The notes under the pieces are model-generated. The model was not told the DNA's origin. It saw nothing but the letters and a program-made list of their open reading frames with translations, and did not search any database. A stretch of 64,000 bases of DNA from Muribaculaceae bacterium (GTDB lineage: Bacteria > Bacteroidota > Bacteroidia > Bacteroidales > Muribaculaceae). The position numbers were made by a program, and so were the translations under genes. Below are positions 55,472-63,841 of this stretch, in pieces (position 1 is the stretch's first letter; each line of letters starts with the position of its first letter). The stretch covers positions 48,144 through 112,143 of the forward strand of contig JAFLTU010000001.1 in the NCBI GenBank assembly GCA_022509125.1. Direction: 5' to 3'.

Positions 55472-56593
55472 ATGAGACTCACAATCGACGGCAAACTCTT
55501 GCAGCAGCAATTATCGGCGGTCAACAAGGTAATAAATTCAAAGAATGCCTTGACAATATTAGACAATTTTCTTTTCGAGCTTGAGGGCTCTCAATTGACC
55601 ATAACCGGTAGCGATCAGGAAAACACCGTGAAAGTGAGGGTAGAAGTGGCCGACAGCGATGGTCGGGGCCGAATAGCCATACCGGCTAAAACAATTCTTG
55701 AAATCACAAAAGAGATAAGCAACCAGCCGGTCAGCTTTATCCTAAACGACCAGACCGGAGAAATCGATCTGCAATTTATGAATGGCCAATTCCGCTTTAT
55801 GGGGATAAACGCTGATGAATTTCCTCAGGGTGATAATCTCGAAGATGCCTCCCAGAGCTTTTCACTTCCGGCTTCGGTAGTGCTTAAGGGGATTGAGAAA
55901 ACTGTCTATGCAGTCAGCTCTGAAAATATCCGGCCCATAATGACGGGTATCTATTGGGACATCCATGAGAATGATATAGTATTTGTGGCCAGTGATACCC
56001 ATAAACTTGTTAGATACATTACCCGTGAAGTGTCCCCCGGCTTCGAACGTGGCTTCATCATGCCTGCCAAGCCTGCCAATATCCTCAAAGGCATCATGGG
56101 CAAGGAGGATATGCTGAATATCAGAATAGGAGAAAAGGGCGCATGTTTCACTTTCGGTGATTTCTCTTTGACATGCAGATTTATAAAGGGAAATTATCCA
56201 AATTACAACCGAGTGATTCCGACCGATAATCCCTACACAGTGACTATTGAACGTCAGTCTATGCTAAACGCAATGAGAAGAGTGGCAATATTTGCCAGCA
56301 AGGCTTCGAATCTTGTGAAGATGGAGATGCAACCGGGAATCATGAGATTAGCGGCCCAGGACCTTGACTACGGCACATCGGCTGAGGAAAGAGTGATGTG
56401 TGACTATCAGGGTGACGACATGACAATTGGATTCAACTCGGTCTTTACCTTGGAAATTCTCAACAATATGGGAGGCGAAACCACAGTGATCAAATTGTCA
56501 GATCCGGCGCGTCCCGGAATCTTCGAGCCTTTGGAACAAGAACCTGAGACAGAACTGACCACTATCCAAATGCCGATGCAGGTGATAGAGTAA
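55472..56593 (+). CDS. dnaN: DNA polymerase III sliding clamp (beta subunit)
   Basis: Ring-shaped clamp that tethers DNA polymerase III to DNA, working as a dimer. The 373-residue protein has the three repeated clamp domains, with MRLTIDGKLLQQQLSAVNKVINSKN at the start and typical segments such as LPASVVLKGIEKTVYAVSSENIRPIMTGIY and FNSVFTLEILNNM. It ends with an acidic tail and PMQV rather than the common M-P-M/V-R-L end, a Bacteroidota feature. It is not adjacent to dnaA here. Confidence 0.96.
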   Translation: MRLTIDGKLLQQQLSAVNKVINSKNALTILDNFLFELEGSQLTITGSDQENTVKVRVEVADSDGRGRIAIPAKTILEITKEISNQPVSFILNDQTGEIDLQFMNGQFRFMGINADEFPQGDNLEDASQSFSLPASVVLKGIEKTVYAVSSENIRPIMTGIYWDIHENDIVFVASDTHKLVRYITREVSPGFERGFIMPAKPANILKGIMGKEDMLNIRIGEKGACFTFGDFSLTCRFIKGNYPNYNRVIPTDNPYTVTIERQSMLNAMRRVAIFASKASNLVKMEMQPGIMRLAAQDLDYGTSAEERVMCDYQGDDMTIGFNSVFTLEILNNMGGETTVIKLSDPARPGIFEPLEQEPETELTTIQMPMQVIE

Positions 56594-56735
56594 TTGGCAA
56601 TTAATTAATAGCAATTAAAATTTGAAATTGGGAAGTAGAAATAAAAAAGAGGGGTTATAATTTGTAATTGCAAATAGGATTCAAAGATTGTTTGCTGTTG
56701 AGCGGAGGAAAAGAGGTTAATCAAACCAAGGCAAA

Positions 56736-57506
56736 ATGGAACTTAAGCTACAAAGGCCGTTGATTTTTTTTGATCTGGAGACTACCGGCACCAATGTTGT
56801 TAAGGACAGGATTGTGGAGTTGTCGTTTATTAAAGTTTATCCAGACGGGCGTGAAGAAATGAAATGCCGAAGGATCAACCCCGGGATACCCATTCCGGAG
56901 GCAGCTACAGCGGTTCACCATATAACAGACGACGATGTTAAAGATGAACCTACATTTCGTCAGATAGCGAGGTCTCTCTTTGAGATATTCGAGGGTTGCG
57001 ACATTGCTGGCTTCAATAGCAATAAATTTGATGTTCCTCTACTAATGGAGGAATTTGGGCGCTGCGGCATAAATTTCGACGTCAACGGGCGTCATTTTAT
57101 CGATGTGCAAAACATTTTCCATAAAATGGAGCAACGCACTCTTGTAGCAGCTTACAGATTTTATTGCGGGAAAGAACTTGAGGGTGCTCACAATGCTCTT
57201 GCAGACACGAAGGCCACTTACGAGGTATTAAAACAACAACTCGACAAATATTCAGAACTTGAAAACGATGTCGAGGCGTTGGCAAAATTTTCCACGGTGG
57301 GTCGAAACCTTGATTTGGCAGCACGCATTATCCTTGACGACAACGACAGGCCAATATTCAATTTTGGAAAACACAAAGGGAAAACAGTTAAAGAGGTCCT
57401 TAAGCGTGAACCCTCATTTTTTGATTGGATGATGCAGGGGGAATTTCCCAAAAACACCAAAGATGTCTTGCTCAGTCTCAAGGCCAAATATAGCATGGAA
57501 AAATAA
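56736..57506 (+). CDS. DEDDh 3'-5' exonuclease, DnaQ-like
   Basis: Exonuclease of the DNA polymerase III epsilon type, 256 residues. Exo I is FFDLETTGTN (Asp13 and Glu15), Exo II has DIAGFNSNKFDVPLLMEEF, and Exo III has GAHNALADTKATYEVL with the catalytic His and Asp. The C-terminal about 50 residues (FNFGKHKGKTVKEVLKREPSFFDWMMQGEF) form an add-on module resembling DUF3820, seen in other Bacteroidota exonucleases. It may proofread or act in repair. dnaN lies 142 bp upstream across an AT-rich spacer without a clear promoter (a TATAATTTG sequence is one base off). Confidence 0.9.
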   Translation: MELKLQRPLIFFDLETTGTNVVKDRIVELSFIKVYPDGREEMKCRRINPGIPIPEAATAVHHITDDDVKDEPTFRQIARSLFEIFEGCDIAGFNSNKFDVPLLMEEFGRCGINFDVNGRHFIDVQNIFHKMEQRTLVAAYRFYCGKELEGAHNALADTKATYEVLKQQLDKYSELENDVEALAKFSTVGRNLDLAARIILDDNDRPIFNFGKHKGKTVKEVLKREPSFFDWMMQGEFPKNTKDVLLSLKAKYSMEK

Positions 57507-57620
57507 AACCGTTAACCCGGGAGTAAGTAAGTGGCAAAAAGCTCTTAAAATAATCACTAAGAATTGAGACAAATAGAGCGGTCGAAATCTGAAGGATTAC
57601 ATTGGTCAAAAATCTTTTAA

Positions 57621-58898
57621 ATGAAATCATTGGAGGGGAAACATATAGTCTTGGGAGTCACGGGAGGTATTGCGGCATATAAGTCTGTGATGCTGCTCAG
57701 ATTGCTTATAAAAGAGGGCGCCGAAGTTCAGGTAGTCATGACTCCGAATGCAAAAGAATTCGTGGCCCCGGTGACTTTCTCGAGTTTAAGCGGCAAGCCA
57801 GTGGTTTCAGAATTTTTTACTGCTAACACTGGAGAATGGCATAGCCATGTGGATCTTGGTCTATGGTCAGATCTGATGGTTATAGCTCCTGCTACAGCTG
57901 CCACTATCGGTAAACTTGCCAACGGAATCGCCGACAATATGCTGGTGACAACATATCTTTCGGCCAAATCTCCTGTGATGATAGCTCCTGCAATGGATCT
58001 CGATATGTGGATTCATCCCTCAACTCAACGTAACATGGAGGTTTTGAAGGGTGACGGAGTGATGACTGTGGCACCGGGAAGCGGGGAACTTGCAAGCGGT
58101 CTGAACGGTAAGGGACGAATGGCGGAGCCATCGGAGATATTAAAAGCTATTAAGGATTTTTTCGCAAAAGGGGAAGAGCTAAAGGGGAAACGGATATTAG
58201 TGACTTCAGGACCAACCTACGAGAATTTAGACCCTGTTAGATTTATAGGCAACTATTCAAGTGGGAAAATGGGTTTCAACTTAGCAGAGGCTTTCCTAAG
58301 AAGAGGAGGAGAAGTTTTCTTGATCACAGGACCCGTTTCAGTTGAGATTCCTGATCATCCGAGGTTACATCGCATCGATGTCAGGAGCGCGCGAGAGATG
58401 TTAGCTGCTACCGAACCTCTTTTCTCCGACATGGATATCGCAGTCTTCGCAGCTGCTGTGGCCGACTATGCTCCCGAAGAGAAGGCTGATAAAAAAATCA
58501 AAAGAGAGAATGCCGAGACGCTTTCAATCAAGTTGAGAAGAAACCCTGATATTGCCGCCACCCTGGGAAAAGAAAAACGAGGCCAAATCACAGTGGGTTT
58601 CGCTTTGGAAACCGATCATGAACTCGAAAACGCAGCAAGAAAGATACAGACCAAAAATTTGGATCTCATTGTTATGAACAGCCTTCAAGACCCTGAGGCC
58701 GGATTTATGAAGGACACTAACAAGGTTACTATTATAGACAAAGAAGGGGAAAAAACCGAATTTGGGGTGAAGTCAAAAAGAGAAGTCGCAGAAGATATAG
58801 TCGACACAATTATCAAATATCGATTTACAGTTACCAAAGATCAAATATCGAATATCCAAGATCAAATTTCAAAAAACAAAGACAAAGAATCAGTTTAA
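57621..58898 (+). CDS. coaBC: Bifunctional phosphopantothenoylcysteine decarboxylase / phosphopantothenate-cysteine ligase
   Basis: Two steps of coenzyme A synthesis in one protein: ligation of cysteine to phosphopantothenate (CoaB, C-terminal) and its decarboxylation (CoaC, N-terminal). The flavoprotein CoaC domain has LGVTGGIAAYKSVMLLRLL and the PAMDLDMWIHPSTQRNM segment. The CoaB domain starts at about residue 190 with KRILVTSGPTYENLDPVRFIGNYSSGKMG. Most CoaBC proteins end soon after the YRFT segment; this one has a further 20 or so residues (KDQISNIQDQISKNKDKE) encoded by a low-complexity repeat. DUF4835 follows after 14 bp. Confidence 0.95.
   Translation: MKSLEGKHIVLGVTGGIAAYKSVMLLRLLIKEGAEVQVVMTPNAKEFVAPVTFSSLSGKPVVSEFFTANTGEWHSHVDLGLWSDLMVIAPATAATIGKLANGIADNMLVTTYLSAKSPVMIAPAMDLDMWIHPSTQRNMEVLKGDGVMTVAPGSGELASGLNGKGRMAEPSEILKAIKDFFAKGEELKGKRILVTSGPTYENLDPVRFIGNYSSGKMGFNLAEAFLRRGGEVFLITGPVSVEIPDHPRLHRIDVRSAREMLAATEPLFSDMDIAVFAAAVADYAPEEKADKKIKRENAETLSIKLRRNPDIAATLGKEKRGQITVGFALETDHELENAARKIQTKNLDLIVMNSLQDPEAGFMKDTNKVTIIDKEGEKTEFGVKSKREVAEDIVDTIIKYRFTVTKDQISNIQDQISKNKDKESV
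58812..58870 (+). repeat. Short A/T repeats inside the 3' end of coaBC
   Basis: ATCAAATATCGA occurs at 58812-58823 and 58840-58851, with the related ATCAAATTTC at 58861-58870. These encode the repetitive C-terminal tail of CoaBC (DQISNIQDQIS). Confidence 0.7.
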
Positions 58899-58912
58899 AA
58901 GGGGAAGCGGAA

Positions 58913-59818
58913 ATGAAATGGGTTATAACATTAATATTCGGATTGGCATCGTTGATGCCTTTCAGGGCTTCTGCCCAGGAATTGCTATGCACCGTAGAAA
59001 TCAATACGAGTGCAATAGAGGGCACGAATAAGAGTGTCTTTGAAAGGCTTCAGGAGGCGATTTCCGACTATTTCAATGAAACGAAATGGACTAATACGGT
59101 TTTTTCACCCACAGAGAGAATTGAATGTAAGTTTTTCCTGACAGTCAAGGAATACACCAACGACCGTATCAAAGGGGAATTACAAGTGCAGCTTTCTCGA
59201 CCGGTCTACAACAGCACATATACCACCACACTATTCAACTTCAAGGATACAAAGGTGGAATTCGATTATCGGGAAGGGGAACCCTTGATATTTAACGATG
59301 TTACCTGGACTGACAATCTCACCGGTATCTTGAACTATTACGCCTATCTCTTTTTGGCCCTTGACTTCGATTCTTTCTCTCCGCTTGGTGGCCAACCATA
59401 TTTCGACAAGGTTGCCTCGATCGTGCAACAAGCTCAGAGCAGCGGCGAGATCGGTTGGAGAGCTTTTGAAGATACAAAAAACAGAAGCGCCGTCTTGTCG
59501 GCATTCACCGATGCGAATACCTCCGGAATGAGAGACCTCCTCTATCAATACCATCGCAAGGGACTCGACGAAATGGTGACAAGCCCCGATAAGGGAAGGT
59601 CTACAATAACCGAATCGCTACAGGTGTTGAAAGATATCTATGAGCATTATCCCATGTCGGTGGCTCTCTCGATTTTCCGGGACTCAAAGCTTGACGAACT
59701 AGTTAACCTTTATTCAAAGGCGCCCCAAACGGAACGAGATGAGGTTTATGATTTGTTGCAACCTGTTTATCCCACCGACAGGGCGCAGTTGGAAAAGATA
59801 AAGAAACCAGAGCAATGA
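58913..59818 (+). CDS. DUF4835 family protein, possible T9SS accessory protein PorD
   Basis: Exported protein of 301 residues. The signal peptide is TLIFGLASLMPFRASA before QELLCTVEINTSAIEGTNKS, which matches DUF4835, a Bacteroidota family. I recall it being named PorD and linked to type IX secretion; I cannot check this here. The mature part has FERLQEAISDYFNETKW, NDVTWTDNLTGILNYYAYLFLALDFDSFSPLGG and a helical C-terminal half. It lies between coaBC and recN, the usual order in the phylum, and its stop overlaps the recN start (ATGA), so the two are coupled. Confidence 0.85.
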   Translation: MKWVITLIFGLASLMPFRASAQELLCTVEINTSAIEGTNKSVFERLQEAISDYFNETKWTNTVFSPTERIECKFFLTVKEYTNDRIKGELQVQLSRPVYNSTYTTTLFNFKDTKVEFDYREGEPLIFNDVTWTDNLTGILNYYAYLFLALDFDSFSPLGGQPYFDKVASIVQQAQSSGEIGWRAFEDTKNRSAVLSAFTDANTSGMRDLLYQYHRKGLDEMVTSPDKGRSTITESLQVLKDIYEHYPMSVALSIFRDSKLDELVNLYSKAPQTERDEVYDLLQPVYPTDRAQLEKIKKPEQ

Positions 59819-61482
59819 TAAGCCGCTTGAGCATCGACAATTATGCATTGATCGACAAAACAGATATAGAGTTCGGGCAAAGGTTTGTGGTCATCACGGG
59901 AGAAACCGGAGCCGGGAAATCTATCATGCTTGATGCCTTGTCGCTATTGATGGGCTCGAGGGCCGACACCAAAGCCGTGGGCAACAAAGAGAGGAAGACA
60001 ATAGTGGAAGCCCTTTTCAGGAGTCCTGACCCTCTCTTAAAGAAAATTTTGGAGGAAAATAATATAGAATGGGACGCGGATGAACTGATAGTCAGAAGGG
60101 AAATCAATCCTTCGGGCAAGAGCCGGAATTTTGTAAACGACACGCCGGTGAATCTTGGTTTTCTTGGCTTAATATCCTCCCATCTACTTGATATCCATTC
60201 CCAACATAGCAATGCTCTGCTCAATCGCCCGGAGGAACAATTAGCCATTATCGATGCTTTCGGGGAAACCAGCTCCTTTCAATTGCAGTATTTAGAGGTT
60301 TTCAAGGAATATGTGGCCCTGCGAAACAGGATAAAAAAAATAAAAGAGGCCCGGGCAACAGGGAAAGAAAACCGGGAATTTCTATTGTTTCGTCTTGAAC
60401 AACTCGACAAACTTAAACCCAAAAGGGGAGAACTGGAACAATTGGAGAGGGAGGCAGAAATTTTAGGAGATGCCGACAACATCAAGACAAACCTTGAAGA
60501 GGCATTGACATCATTGAGCGGAGGAAATGCATCGGCCCTTAGACAATTGCAACATGCCACATCTCTTTTAGAGGTAGTGGACTTCGATCTCCTGGACCCT
60601 TCGGGCAATGATGAGGTAAAATCGCGACTAGATTCATTGAAGATAGAATTGAGGGATATCTGCGACACTATCGAGGGATATTCCGACAAAATAAATTCCG
60701 ATCCTGAGTTGCTTGAAAAAGTGCAGAGCCGCATTGAAAGCCTATATGAAGCCATGAAGCGCTTCAAGGTAAAAGACGAGGAGGAACTCGTGACGCTCCA
60801 TATGAAGCTAAAGGAGGAATTGGAGGGGATAGATTCAGACAATGTTGATGTTTCGGAAATGGAACGCCAACTTAAGGAAAGGGCAAAGATTCTGAAAGAG
60901 CGAGCAGACCAACTATCGGAAAAAAGAGTCGAAGTCGCCTCAAGATTTGCTGAAACAATTGAAGAAGCTATCCGCCCTTTAGGTCTTCCTAATGTAAAGT
61001 TCAAGGTGGAAATAGAAAAAGGGAAGATGTCGGCGGAAGGTCAAGACATTGTGACCTTTTCTTGCAGTTTCAATAAAAATCATCCCTTGCAGCCCGTGGC
61101 TGCGATCGCATCGGGAGGTGAGATATCCAGAGTCATGCTCGGATTAAAGTCGATAATGGCCAAAAGAATGAAACTGCCAACCGTGATATTCGATGAAATA
61201 GACACCGGAGTTTCAGGAGAGATAGCCCACAAAATGGGGAAGATGATGAAAGAAATGTCAGCTGACATGCAGGTGATTTCTGTGACCCATCTGCCCCAAG
61301 TGGCTGCCAGCGGCGACACGCATCTAAAGGTCTATAAGGCTGACGACAAGGAAAAGACAGTCAGCCATGTGAAGGTATTGTCTTCAGAAGAGAGGGTGAA
61401 CGAGATAGCGGGGATGTTGTCGGGCACCACAATAAACGAAGCCGCCCTCGAGAATGCAAAAATACTCTTGAATTCAGAATGA
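59815..61482 (+). CDS. recN: DNA repair protein RecN
   Basis: SMC-like ATPase recruited to double-strand breaks. The 555-residue protein has Walker A GETGAGKSIML (residues 29-39), an N-terminal LLDIHSQHSNALL element, a long central coiled coil (residues about 160-380) and the C-terminal Walker B and signature (ASGGEISRVMLGLKSIMA, FDEIDTGVSGEIAHKMG, VTHLPQVAASGDTHLKV). It starts at ATG 59815, overlapping the DUF4835 stop, and rlmB follows after three bases. Confidence 0.95.
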   Translation: MISRLSIDNYALIDKTDIEFGQRFVVITGETGAGKSIMLDALSLLMGSRADTKAVGNKERKTIVEALFRSPDPLLKKILEENNIEWDADELIVRREINPSGKSRNFVNDTPVNLGFLGLISSHLLDIHSQHSNALLNRPEEQLAIIDAFGETSSFQLQYLEVFKEYVALRNRIKKIKEARATGKENREFLLFRLEQLDKLKPKRGELEQLEREAEILGDADNIKTNLEEALTSLSGGNASALRQLQHATSLLEVVDFDLLDPSGNDEVKSRLDSLKIELRDICDTIEGYSDKINSDPELLEKVQSRIESLYEAMKRFKVKDEEELVTLHMKLKEELEGIDSDNVDVSEMERQLKERAKILKERADQLSEKRVEVASRFAETIEEAIRPLGLPNVKFKVEIEKGKMSAEGQDIVTFSCSFNKNHPLQPVAAIASGGEISRVMLGLKSIMAKRMKLPTVIFDEIDTGVSGEIAHKMGKMMKEMSADMQVISVTHLPQVAASGDTHLKVYKADDKEKTVSHVKVLSSEERVNEIAGMLSGTTINEAALENAKILLNSE

Positions 61483-61485
61483 TAG

Positions 61486-62223
61486 ATGGATAGGAAGGAT
61501 TATATATTCGGTTTGCGACCCGTCATGGAAGCCATAGAAGGGGCAGAGAGCCTAGATAAAATCCTGGTAAAGCGGGATTTGACGGGCCAGATAGCCAAAG
61601 ACTTACTGGCCAAGGCCAAGGAATTTGATATACCGGTGCAACGGGTTCCGGCAGAAAAGTTAAACAGGATAACTATGAAAAACCACCAGGGAGTGGTAGC
61701 TATAGTTTGTCCCGTTAGATATCATGATCTTGATAATTTATTAAGCTTCCTTTATGAAGAGGGGAAGACACCTTTGGGAGTGATGCTCGACGGAGTCACT
61801 GATGCGAGAAACTTCGGGGCAATAGCTCGAAGCGCCGAATGTGCAGGAGCAGATTTTATCATTATCCCGGAAAAAGGAAGCGCCTCGGTTACTTCGGACT
61901 CAGTCAGAGCATCGGCCGGGGCTCTGTTTCATATTCCGGTGTGTAGGGTAAAAGATCTTGGGGCCACAGTTGTCCGTCTTCACGAAAATGGACTCCAAGT
62001 GGTTGGAGCTTCGGAAAAAAGCGACCATAACTATACTGAAGTGGATTACAAGGTGCCTACCGTTATTGTCATGGGAGCTGAAGATTACGGTATTTCAAAT
62101 GAAGTGATACGAAAATGCGACGACCTTGCAGCGATTCCGATTTTAGGAAAGGTTGGTTCGTTGAATGTCTCAGTGGCTTGTGGAGTGATGCTTTATGAAG
62201 CTGTCAGGCAGAGGCGGCTCTGA
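61486..62223 (+). CDS. rlmB: 23S rRNA 2'-O-methyltransferase RlmB (SpoU/TrmH family)
   Basis: SPOUT-fold methyltransferase, 245 residues, likely to methylate the 2'-OH of G2251 in 23S rRNA. The N-terminal substrate-binding domain (IFGLRPVMEAIEGAESLDKILVKRDL) precedes the SPOUT core with LDGVTDARNFGAIARSAECAGAD, SADSVRASAGAL-type GSASVTSDSVRASAGA and MGAEDYGISNEVIRKCD. A related TrmH or other rRNA methyltransferase is possible. It is tightly linked to recN and ends before a low-complexity spacer. Confidence 0.9.
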   Translation: MDRKDYIFGLRPVMEAIEGAESLDKILVKRDLTGQIAKDLLAKAKEFDIPVQRVPAEKLNRITMKNHQGVVAIVCPVRYHDLDNLLSFLYEEGKTPLGVMLDGVTDARNFGAIARSAECAGADFIIIPEKGSASVTSDSVRASAGALFHIPVCRVKDLGATVVRLHENGLQVVGASEKSDHNYTEVDYKVPTVIVMGAEDYGISNEVIRKCDDLAAIPILGKVGSLNVSVACGVMLYEAVRQRRL

Positions 62224-62290
62224 AGGGACATAGAGTTGAAAAATAAGAAATAGAAGAGGAAAATAGAAGAAGATAAGATAAGCCTTCTGT

Positions 62291-62321
62291 TTTGAATACA
62301 ATAAACTTTTATCTAAATTTG
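62291..62321 (+). promoter_or_regulatory. Consensus promoter of nusB
   Basis: TTTG at 62291-62294, a 19-bp spacer and TAAATTTG at 62314-62321. Transcription is expected to start near 62328, at the base of the leader hairpin. Confidence 0.8.
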
Positions 62322-62327
62322 CATAAC

Positions 62328-62371
62328 CGATGAATCAACTTCAGCAGGCATTATTCTGAAGACCATCATCG
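62328..62371 (+). promoter_or_regulatory. Leader stem-loop of nusB, with a nine-codon ORF
   Basis: CGATGA (62328-62333) pairs with TCATCG (62366-62371), and inside it CTTCAG (62339-62344) pairs with CTGAAG (62356-62361). The structure begins at the predicted mRNA 5' end. An ATG at 62330 opens a nine-codon ORF (MNQLQQALF) ending TGA at 62359. It may control nusB. Confidence 0.55.
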
Positions 62372-62389
62372 GGTTCTAAGAAATCGATT

Positions 62390-63787
62390 ATGATAAACCG
62401 GGTATTGATAAGGATGAAGACAGTGCAACTGCTGTATTCCTATCTTCTTGTCGACAAACCATTTTCTTTAGAATCCCAGCCCTCGGCTCCCACAAAGGAG
62501 AAGCGGTTTGCATATAATTTATATTTAGACACTATTCTGCTAATAGATCGACTTGCCGGGCAGATCAGAGGAAAAAACAAGAGTCTGCCGCTTGCAGATT
62601 CCAGATTTGTGGTTCGCACTGAAGGTGACGACCGCATTAAATCTCTGCGAAATAAATATTATGCGGCTCCTTTCCCATTTGAAAGCATAGAGCCGGGACT
62701 TGCTGAAAAAATAAAGGAGAGTCTTCTTTTCCGCGAATTTGAGAAGAACAGAGACCAAGGTTTCGCTCCTGATAAATTCTGGGAAAATGTCTACCTTAAT
62801 ATCATCCAAGTCGACGAGGCATATAATTCTGTGGTGAAAAGCCTTCCTGATTATTCGCTTTCGGGAGTTGAACGGATGAAGGGAATGATGGATCAAACGT
62901 TCAAGAATTTTTATGCTACGCAAGACAATGTAGACGATGCGCTTAAGACTCTTGAATATAGTCTCGACAAAGCAAGAGATCTTTATGTGAGATTGCTGGA
63001 TCTTCCCGTGGAACTCACCCTCTTGCGTCTAAACCAATTGGAACAAAACCGCAAAAAATATCTTGCAGGCCAAGAGGATTTGAATCCAAACATGAAATTT
63101 GTGGATAATCCCATACCGCGACTGATTGAACAAAGCGGTCTGTTCGAAGAATATGTTGAGAAAAATCATCTGTCGTGGAAGGTGGAAGACCCGGAATTGC
63201 TAGATATTTTATTGAAGAATGTAATTGAATCGGATCTCTATCGAGAATATATTGATTCAGAGGAAACCGGCTTGAAAAAGGATTCTGAATTCTGGCAGTC
63301 AACCCTCACAGATATTATCTTGAATAACCCTCATTTTTTAGAATATCTGGAAAATAAGTCGGTATTCTGGAATGATGATTTGGAAATTATGACCACATTT
63401 GTGGTCAAGACCCTCAAGAAACTTGGAACGGGAGAAAATCCTGACCAGGCCTTTTTACCAAAATTTAAAGACGAGCGTGATGCACGGTTTGGCTCTGAGT
63501 TGGTGCGTTTTGTCATCAGAAATAAAGAGGTTTATCAACGTTACATCGACGATGCGCTACGCCATGAAAAGTGGGAAACAGAGCGATTGGCATTCATGGA
63601 TGTCGTCATAATAATGACGGCTCTTGCCGAAATAATCAACTATCCCGAGATACCGGTGGAAGTCAGCATAAACGAATATATCGAGATAGCAAAGAGTTAT
63701 AGCTCGGCCAAGAGCGGCCAATTTGTCCACGGCCTTTTGGCGAGTCTTATCACACGCCTCAGAGAAGAGAAAATAATCATTAAATAA
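62390..63787 (+). CDS. nusB: Transcription antitermination factor NusB, extended form
   Basis: Binds rRNA boxA with S10 and helps antitermination. At 465 residues it is over three times E. coli NusB (139). The first 20 residues (INRVLIRMKTVQLLYSYLL) are the NusB first helix, and the canonical C-terminal part begins near residue 395 (ERLAFMDVVIIMTALAEII, EVSINEYIEIAKSYSSAKSGQFVHGLL). Between them lies a helical insert with an internal duplication: residues 109-139 resemble 279-310 (ESLLFREF...FWENVYLNII against ESDLYREY...FWQSTLTDII). Other Bacteroidota also have long NusB. It has its own promoter and leader hairpin; yajC follows 54 bp downstream. Confidence 0.92.
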   Translation: MINRVLIRMKTVQLLYSYLLVDKPFSLESQPSAPTKEKRFAYNLYLDTILLIDRLAGQIRGKNKSLPLADSRFVVRTEGDDRIKSLRNKYYAAPFPFESIEPGLAEKIKESLLFREFEKNRDQGFAPDKFWENVYLNIIQVDEAYNSVVKSLPDYSLSGVERMKGMMDQTFKNFYATQDNVDDALKTLEYSLDKARDLYVRLLDLPVELTLLRLNQLEQNRKKYLAGQEDLNPNMKFVDNPIPRLIEQSGLFEEYVEKNHLSWKVEDPELLDILLKNVIESDLYREYIDSEETGLKKDSEFWQSTLTDIILNNPHFLEYLENKSVFWNDDLEIMTTFVVKTLKKLGTGENPDQAFLPKFKDERDARFGSELVRFVIRNKEVYQRYIDDALRHEKWETERLAFMDVVIIMTALAEIINYPEIPVEVSINEYIEIAKSYSSAKSGQFVHGLLASLITRLREEKIIIK

Positions 63788-63841
63788 GAAATAAAACATA
63801 ACCCGAAGTGAAATAGGGCAGAAACAAGAAAAAAGAAAGGA

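Noticed and set aside
60279-61004. Minus-strand ORF of 241 codons opposite recN
   Set aside because: Its serine-rich, low-complexity translation is the reverse reading of the RecN coiled coil.
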